DNA of 64,000 nucleotides from Moringa oleifera (taxonomy: Eukaryota; Streptophyta; Magnoliopsida; Brassicales; Moringaceae), in assembly GCA_021397835.1 (NCBI GenBank), contig JAJFZO010000191.1, forward strand, positions 7,413,501 through 7,477,500, in the 5' to 3' direction. The notes under the pieces are model-generated. The model searched no databases and had not been told where the DNA came from. It was given only the letters and a program-made list of their open reading frames with translations. Position 1 is the first letter of the stretch. Each line of letters begins with the position of its first letter. Of the stretch, positions 56,847 to 64,000 are shown piece by piece. Position numbers and translations under genes: made by a program.

Positions 56847-59104
56847 CTCTTGATTTGGCAGCTTGAAGATGTAGTGTTCAAAGTATAAGCCTGCAGCTGA
56901 GGAGTCAGAAATCCTCAGCTTCACGACAAACTTGTCCCTGCTCTACTTGCAATGGAACATCATGAGAAAAGGTCTTAGCAGATGGATAAATAAGATAATT
57001 TTGGGCTCTACTTGTAAGGACTAAAGCCAATTTGTTATCATAACTTGTAATTTATCTGGTGCATTGCCTACGCAAAAATGTGTACGGTGGTTCAAAGTAA
57101 TAAAACATGCAAAGAAAAGAATCTGTTTGCACTGTCATCCTATTTTCAGCAACTGGAGATTCAAATTATAATGTAAAGCAAGTGGTTCACTATCAACCCC
57201 GAGGATACGCAAAGCAGCTGTTCCATTGTAATTTCAGGTTAGATGTTACGCTAAAGTTTTCTTTCTCAAAAATTCCTGATCATGACAGTGCTTTCTATGA
57301 AGAGGTGTTTCTCGTGGTAGACATTCAGTAGGAATTGATGAAAACCAAGCAATAAAGATATCTAAGAGATTTATGGTGTATGGTGCCTTAGCAGTACAAC
57401 AAGGCAAATACAAGACAGATATAAAGATAAGAAGCATACTGGCAAAGGTGCAAGAAATTTGAGTGACAACTCTGACAGTGCCAATGCATCACCTCTTCGA
57501 GCAAATGCATCAAAACTGATACCAAGGCTTTCCACATGAGGACCTGATTGAGATATTGAAAACCAAGAGTCACTATATATCACAGCATGATATGAGAGTA
57601 GAGAGACAAAATTACAATCTTAATGCTGCAATAAGATTCATGAGAAGTGCCAGTCATGAAAGAATGGAATTCTCCCACCCTGACATATCCAACCATCCTG
57701 TTCATTTATGGGCAGCAATCAATGGAATTCCGTTTATACCAGCTCATTGTTCCTGTTCTCTGATGTCGAGGGAAAACTACTGAAGATGACTTGCATAAAT
57801 TACTCCTCTCCAAATGCCCACTACAAAGAAACAAGTTGGAGCACTGGAACTAACAAGCAGATCCAACCTATAAGGTTCATTAAGAAAGGTAAATGATACC
57901 ATGATTGTGTGTGGGTGCCTGCAAGGTAGTCACCTGCTTTCTGATAGTTTGAAATGGTATGGCCTGCCGCAGATGAACTATTTTATCCCATTCAATGTCA
58001 AAGTAGTCATCCAGACCCAAAAACATCAAATAAAATGGAACGCACAAGTGCAACTACAGGTTGCAGACTCTTGCAGAATACATTGAAGTTAAAATATAGC
58101 CTTGACATCCAACAAGAAACTCATTTTGCTCTCTAGGTCTTTCCATTAGAAAATATCAGACTGCACGGGCAGATAAGAGAGGGGGGCTGACAATTCGACC
58201 TACTCACTATGTCCCCCTCGCTCATAGATGAGGGAAAAAGATCATGTGTCTAAATCTATTATGCTTTTATGAGCAATTATGCGAGCAATTAGGTGAGAAG
58301 TTAGGCGAGCAATTACGCGAGCAATCACCCTAATTTTCAGTCAGGTAGATTGTTAGCACGGATGAACCAAATCATAAACACAATCTGGTAGCAGTACCCA
58401 GTTCTAACAATCAATGTGAAAATAACAATGATACAACGAAAACTATAAGAAGATCAAGCAGAAGCACTTAAAGCTTAAAACACTCAGTATTTTGTCTCTT
58501 ACCATGTTGGCAATAACTCGCATAACAAGCATTGCTAACAGCACCATACTGATCCAGTTCATAATCTCGAACTTTTAGCTCTACTTCATGGAACCCACTC
58601 ATTCTAATTCTGTATATTGGAGAGCAAAAAGGGTTGCATCAGTACCCTTAAAAAATTCGTCTCGGTTGGAAGCCCATGAACTCATATAAAGAAAAGAAAT
58701 TGCAGAGATCCATTTTTGTGTCGTCCAGACCGATGAATAATTAACTATATATTTAATTAGAAGTTCATCAAGAACATATTTACTATAATTCATTTAGATT
58801 TAGATTCTTATTTGGAGCTCTAAACATTATGAAGCATCTTAATACCGCAAAACTATATGCCAGAAGAGGATTTCCATTAAATAGGAAGATTAGATTATGC
58901 GGCTAAGGTGAAGTACCCTTCAATACATTTCAGATCCAAAAATGCTTGCGCTGTACAGCTCCTGGTGATTTGGACCGGTCGAACACGTGGTGGGGGCAGA
59001 CGGAATTGACAGGCTGCTGATTGGCGGTAGAGACTGGGCCAGGAAGACGTGGAACTTGAAGCGGGAAGCGCCTCGTGCGGCTGACAGAGGACAGCCTGCA
59101 ACAT
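56847..59104 (-). CDS. ALT: Acyl-lipid thioesterase (ALT, hot-dog fold), last exon not found
   Basis: ALT enzymes are plastid single hot-dog-domain thioesterases that release medium-chain fatty acids or 3-keto acids from acyl-ACP. Exons: 59104-58917 (63 codons, Ser/Arg/Pro-rich transit peptide starting [13 protein letters not shown]), 58603-58503 ([20 protein letters not shown], the family's signature), 57543-57440 ([20 protein letters not shown]) and 56942-56847 ([12 protein letters not shown]...FKLPNQE). All join in frame to 163 residues. Asp in ELDQYG is the expected catalytic aspartate. The family normally continues after LPNQE with a final exon of about 40 residues, which I cannot find before the MULE-2 boundary. 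The last donor is GC instead of GT. Upstream, a copia gag begins only about 100 bp from the ATG. The gene is therefore probably truncated, though its exons are free of stops. Confidence 0.8.
57544..58502. other. Large intron of the ALT gene
   Basis: 960 bp intron. Short forward-strand open frames here (for example 57556-57783) have no motifs. At 58270-58330 are three GCGAGCAATTA-like phrases in tandem. Confidence 0.6.
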
Positions 59105-59207
59105 CTCTCCGATAGCGGGTAGGTGAAGATGGAGAACGGGGAAGATGGAGAATCCGCCAATACGACACGAAGATCGATCACAATTCTTCTATTTCAGCAT
59201 CGTTGTG

Positions 59208-62034
59208 ATGACGATGCTAATCTCTGGAAAATCTGTCAATTCGAGCTCTAGTCGCAGCCAATTGACAGTCGACGATCCGTCAAGTCCTTATTTCCTTCGT
59301 CACTCCGATAATCTCAGAGTTGTCCTTGTCACTCAATCCCTTAATAAAGATAACCAGGCATCTAAGAGCAGAGTCATGGTTACCGCTCTTTCTGTCAAGA
59401 ACAAACTAAGTTTTATTGATGGATCTATTTAAAAACCAGAAGGTACTAATCCGGATGCATTTCATTTTTGGACTCGAAACAACATCATTTTCATCTCATG
59501 GAAGATCCCTACCGGTCAGATATTTGTTGAGACTGCGCATGAAATATGGACAGATCTCCAAGATCGTTTTCAGCAACGGAATGGTCCGTGCGTCCTTCAA
59601 CTTCATCGTGAGTTGGTACATTTAACACAACAACAAGACTCTGTGAGTTCTTATTTCACCAAGTTGAAAACTATCTGGGAAATTTTAAATAATTACATAC
59701 CTATATGCCCTTATGGGAAGTGCACTTGTGGTGGAGTAAAAGATTTCACTTCTTACCTTCAAATGGAGTATTGAATGTCCTTTCTTATGGGATTACACGA
59801 CTCCTATGCTCAAGTTCATAGTCAATTGCTGCTAATGGATCCTATACCACTGCAAATAAAGTCTTTGCATTGGTTGTTTAAGAGGAGCATCAGAAAAAGA
59901 TTAATGTCAACATCTCTAATGTTACTGATCAATCCAACACAATGGCCTTTGCCACCAGAACTGATGACACACAGAAGCAATCATCTGGTTCACCCATTCA
60001 GCTTGGCAATTTTAAAGGACAAAAGAAAGGACATCCTTCCATAAGAGGACTACAATTCCTGCAGAAGAAATTGAGTTTTAATACTACTGATCTTGCCTAT
60101 AATGGATCTTGTTATGTTAGTCTCTTAGTCAAACAAATGCATCTGTCTTTTGAGTCTCATAATCACTTGTCTAAGCCTTCATTTTTTCTGATACATTATT
60201 ATGTTTGGGGTCTTTATAATGCCGTTTCTCATAATAGTTCTCAATATTCTCTTATTGATGATCATACTTGTTTTACATGAATATATCTCCTTAAGCAGAA
60301 ATCTTATTTCCAGAAAATCATTCCCAAATTCTTCAAAATGATTGAAACTCAATTCAAACACGAAAATTAAAAGCTTAAGGTCTGAAAATGCGAATGAGTT
60401 GGCTTTGATAGAGTTCCATCAAGCTTATGGTGTTCTACCTCAATTTCCTTGTGTAAAAAGGCCTCAATAGAATTCAGTTGTCTAATGTAAACACCAGCAT
60501 CTTTTGAATGTGGTATGAGCACTTTATTTCTAGAGTTCCTTTGAAGTTCTGGACAAAGTGTGTTTTGACAACAAATATTATCAATTGCACTCCTTCTCCT
60601 CTGCTTGAGAATAAAACTCTCTTTGGACTTGTGTACAACGCTAATGTGGAGTACTCTCATTTTAGGGTATTTGGTTGCTTAGCATTTGTTACAACGCTCA
60701 CCTAGGGACAAACCAAATTTACCCCACGCCTTTATGTGTTTCTTGGTTATCCTCCTAGAGTGAAAGGCTATAAACTCAATGTATTCAAGGTGAGCAGTTA
60801 GTTCATCTCCAGAGGTGTTGTCTTCCATGAAGATGTGTTTCGCTTTCATCATGTTGTCAATGCTCAGGACTTGATTGATCGTTTTTGGATATCGTACTGT
60901 CAATTCCTTCTCATTCTGATCCTTCTTGGAATAAACAGTGTGGCAGGAGGTTCTAATCAAGACTTCCTAGCTTTATGTCTTACCAGACAAAGCGAACCTC
61001 TAAGCCTCCTTTTTATCTTCAGGACTATCATTGTGCCTTCTTGAAACAAGCTTCTGGGAATGTCTTCTCTACACCATATCCATTACAGTAGATGCTTTCC
61101 TATGATTCTTTCTCTGCGCCATACAAGAACTTTGTCCTCCATATATTTGCCAATTATGAACCTCAATTCTATCACCACGCAGTTCGTTATCCAGAATGGT
61201 GAGCAGCTATGCAAACAGAACTTAAAAGCTTTGGAACTCAATAATACTTGAACAATGACTTCTCTTCTTCTAGGTGCACATTCTATTGGATGTAAGTGGG
61301 TTTTCAACATCAAAATAACTCAGATTATTTAGTTGATCGGCATAAAGCATGTCTTATTGCCAAGGGATATACACAGCAGAAAGGATTGCATTTTCTTGAA
61401 ACATTTTCTTTGGTTGCCAAATTTGTCACTGTTAAGATACTCCTGGCATTAGCTAGTATGAAACAATGGGATTTAGTTCAGTGGGACATCAACAATGCTT
61501 TTCTTAATGGTGATGTCATTGAGGAAGTTTATATGGATTTATCCCCTGGATACTCTGCACAGTCATCTCCTACTTTCTCATGTGAGAAACTGGTTTGCGA
61601 ATGGCATAAGCCTATATATGGTCTCAAACAAGCTTCCCGCCAGTGGTATTCCAAGCTCTTTCACAAGTTGATGCAATTTGGTTTCAAAGCCTCAAAATTA
61701 GATTTTCCTTATTCACAAAGGGTTCTGGTACTTCCTTTCTTGTAGTTTTGGTCTTTGTTGATGATATTATTATTACTGGCCTTAATATGCAGCTTATTCA
61801 GGAGACTAACTAGTTTCTCCATTCTCAATTTAAGTTTAAGGATTTGGGCCCCTTATGGTATTTTCTTGGATTGAAAATTGTCTGATCTTCTTATGGAATT
61901 GTTCTTTTTCAGTGATATTATACACTTCAATTGTTGGAGGATGTCAGATATTGAGGTTGCATACCAGTTGCTGTGCTTATGGATCCTAAAATGCATCTTC
62001 GAGCTTCTGATGGTGTTCCTCTTTCTTATTGAGT
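59208..62034 (+). mobile_element. Ty1/copia retrotransposon remnant (no LTRs seen)
   Basis: The gag starts near 59208, with DDPSSPYFLRHSDNLRVVLV and ALSVKNKLSFIDGSI. It then has a stop (59430) and continues with HEIWTDLQDRFQQRNGP and SYFTKLKTIWE in another frame. An integrase tail lies at about 60500-60860 (INCTPSPLLENK, FRVFGCLAFVTTLT, VFHEDVF). Reverse transcriptase lies at about 61330-61960 (WDINNAFLNGDVIEEVYMDL, KPIYGLKQASRQWYSK, and in a shifted frame FVDDIIITG). It is broken by many stops, shifts and internal deletions (most of protease/integrase core missing). The right side is cut by the LTR of the second copia element. No 5' LTR is visible between the gag and the ALT gene. Confidence 0.85.
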
Positions 62035-62547
62035 ATGTGTAGAGATAATCTTATCTAAAAAAGGTATATATATTTATTTCAAAGGGTATATATTTATCTG
62101 AAAGTGCATACACTTCTCTGAAAAGATATATATATGTATGCTTATCTAAAAAGGTGTATACTCATCGAAAAAAGTATATATTTATATAAAAGGATATCTT
62201 GAGATTCTCACATATCTATCTTTTAGCCTTGGGCTCTACTATATAAAGGAAGAATTTTCACTTATGTAAACATCACGACAGAGAGAGTGAGTGAGTCTTA
62301 GGGTTTTATTTTAGTAAAGTGAGGGCTAGGGAAATAGTTGTCTCTCTTGTAATTTATTTTCATAGTGAAAAGGGTTTCGTGCAGTAGCTGCAAAGTGGAT
62401 GTAACTCTCAATTGAGGGTGAAACACTATGAATCTTATGTTTCTGCGGTTATTTACTGTCTTCTTACTTTCATTATTGTTGCTTTCAAGTTACAAAGATT
62501 TGATATTTGATCCATCAACGAAGGATCTAGTTGTCAAATTCCCAACA
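62035..62547 (+). repeat. 5' LTR of the Tnt1-like copia element
   Basis: TG...CA boundaries, a TATA box about 200 bp in, AAGGGTATA-type repeats at 62060-62180, and a primer-binding site just downstream. Confidence 0.7.
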
Positions 62548-62586
62548 ATTGATATTAGAGCTTTAGGTTTTAAGATTGAAAGTAAT

Positions 62587-64000
62587 GAGTAGCGAAGAAA
62601 ACTTATCACATGGGATCGTCAAGTTCGATGGTACAAATTATGCTTTCTGGAGAATACAAATCGAGGATTATCTATATGGGAAAAAGCTGCATGAACCACT
62701 TTTGGGTTAAAAGTCTGAAAAGATTTCAGAAGCGATTGGGATCTCCTTGATCGACAGGTGCTAAGGGTTACTCGGCTGACATTGTCAAAAAATGTTGCTC
62801 ATAACGTGGCGAAAGAGAGAACAACTGTAAGTCTGACGAAGGTGCTATCTGACATGAATGAAAAACCTTCAGTAAACAATGAGGATTTTCTCATGAAGAA
62901 GCTATTTCACTTAAAAATGGGTGAAAGTAATTCTACGGCAAATCATCTTAATGAGTTTAATACTATTGTTAATCAATTATCTTTTGTTGAGATCGACTTT
63001 GACGATGAGGTACATGCTTTAATACTATTGGCATCATTATCAAATAATTGGGAGCCCATGAGAGCAACAACGAGTAATTCTGTTAGGAGTTCAAAATTGA
63101 ACTTCAATGATATTCATGATCAAGTTCTTGCAGAAAAGATTCGGAGGATTGATTCAGGTGAAACATCAGTTGCAAATTCTACCATAAATGTTAAAAACAG
63201 GGGAAGAAAAGCGACAAAAATTCTAATCGCAATAAGGGAAAATCTAAGTCAAGAAATGGAAGAAGTAAATCTAGATCTAGAAGAAATCTGAAATGCTAGA
63301 ACTACAAGAAAAAAGGCCACATGAAGAAGATTGTCACTCACTGAAGACAAAAAGTAAGAATAAAGATGATACTGCAAATGCTGTAACAGATGACGTAGAT
63401 GATGCTTTACTTTTGGCTATTGATAATCCTCTTAAGTCTTGGTTTTTAGATTCTGGGATATCTTTTCATACCCCTGCATATGGCAAAATAATGAAAAATT
63501 ATGTTGATGGTAATTTTAGAAAAGTTTATCTTACTGATGGAGAACCTTTGAATATTGTTAGTATGGGTGATGTTAAATTGAAGATACCAAATAGGGGTGA
63601 TGTTAAATTGAAGATACCAAATAGGAATGTCTAAAAGATTAAAAAGGTAAGACATGTGTCAAAGTTGATGAGAAATTTGATTTCTATTGGACAGCTTAGT
63701 AGTGAAGGCATAAGGTGACTTTCAATGATAATGCTTGGAAAGTTACCAAAGGTGCCATGGTTGTTGCTCAAGGGAGCAAAACTGAAACTTTCTATATGAC
63801 TTCAAGTTGTAAAGATACAGTGGCTACTATTGATACTGGTATAAACTCTGATTTATGGCATTGCAGACTTGGGCATATGAATGAAAAGGAAATGAAGGTC
63901 ATGGTAGCAAATGTTAATTTGCCATATTTGAAATCTATAGAGCACAAGTTGTGTGAAAGCTGCATCATTGGCAAACAGAAAAGGGTCAACTTCTCCAAAG
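62587..64000 (+). pseudogene. Gag-pol of the Tnt1-like copia element, disrupted
   Basis: Starts near the ATG at 62587 (MSSEENLSHGIVKFDGTNYA). It has a stop after KLHEPLLG (about 62710) and a shift near 62760, then an open gag stretch 62758-63291 (RLTLSKNVAHNVAKE, NEFNTIVNQLS, EIDFDDEVHALI). The CCHC zinc knuckle at 63290-63345 is degraded (its second residue is a stop, and the rest reads KKKGHMKK). The protease motif LDSGISFHT lies at about 63445, and the GAG-pre-integrase region at about 63830-63995 (LWHCRLGHMNEKEMK, CESCIIGKQKRVNFSK) continues past the edge. At least three disruptions make this copy defective. Confidence 0.8.
63566..63625. repeat. 30-bp in-frame tandem duplication
   Basis: Two identical copies of GGTGATGTTAAATTGAAGAT plus ACCAAATAGG. 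Each adds GDVKLKIPNR to the predicted protease-region protein. Confidence 0.95.

Larger units (their letters stand above)
62035..64000 (+). mobile_element. Tnt1-like Ty1/copia element, 5' LTR and gag-pol start, continues beyond window
   Basis: The 5' LTR (about 62035-62547) starts TGTGTAGAG, has a TATA box ACTATATAAAGG (62238-62249) and ends ...CCCAACA. It is followed by ATTGATATTAGAGC (62548-62561), close to the TTGGTATCAGAGC primer-binding site complementary to initiator Met-tRNA. It is nested in the older copia remnant, just after that element's MDPKMHLRASDG phrase. Gag-pol text runs on + to the window end. The 3' half is not included. Confidence 0.85.

Noticed and set aside
1..64000. tRNA or rRNA genes
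   Set aside because: I saw no convincing tRNA arm pattern or rRNA text by eye; a tRNAscan-SE and an Infernal run would be needed to be certain.

Overview
This is about 64 kb of plant nuclear DNA, almost certainly from a eudicot. The genes have AT-rich introns with GT-AG borders, and plant-only families are present (VQ-motif protein, S1/P1-type endonuclease, plant universal stress proteins, acyl-lipid thioesterase). Most of the rest is decayed plant transposons: two Mutator-like elements (MULEs), a CACTA/EnSpm element, two Ty1/copia elements and several small fold-back elements. The species cannot be told from the sequence.

Host genes, left to right: a VQ-motif protein of the MKS1/VQ8 type (+, 7325-7981); a membrane-anchored acidic plant protein of unknown role (-, 19176-20204); a nine-exon S1/P1 nuclease of the ENDO2 type (+, 23958-25782); two tandem universal stress protein (USP) genes (-, 26014-26854 and 27478-28483); a third USP gene (-, 44814-46194); and an acyl-lipid thioesterase gene (-, 56847-59104) whose last exon I cannot find. 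From memory, Arabidopsis At1g68260 to At1g68450 (thioesterases, ENDO2, a USP, a small membrane protein, VQ8) holds the same families in a compatible order. The window therefore looks like a conserved gene neighbourhood stretched by transposons.

Mobile DNA: MULE-1 (about 10148-16475) has a decayed MuDR-type transposase on + and a convergent GRF-zinc-finger/coiled-coil/membrane gene on -. A CACTA element (about 31826-40735) separates USP2 from USP3. MULE-2 (46332-56205) is the best preserved: imperfect terminal inverted repeats, a perfect 9-bp target duplication, a ten-exon DUF1985-Ulp1 protease gene on + and a two-exon mudrA-type transposase on -. Its two coding frames are spoiled only by one and three nonsense codons respectively. 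It sits about 140 bp upstream of the USP3 start codon, so it has moved USP3's distal promoter, including a CACGTG box, about 9.9 kb away. At the right end a copia remnant lies head-to-head with the thioesterase gene and is itself interrupted by the 5' LTR and gag-pol of a second, Tnt1-like copia that runs off the window.

The most notable points are the Kaonashi-like MULE-2 with its sense-oriented TCGTG repeat arrays and five-copy 162-bp repeat, a probable splice-acceptor slip in USP3 (the only USP copy with a canonical nucleotide-binding motif), the GRF gene inside MULE-1, and the truncated thioesterase gene. Exon borders were worked out by hand from reading frame, splice consensus and family knowledge; no alignment or database search was run.
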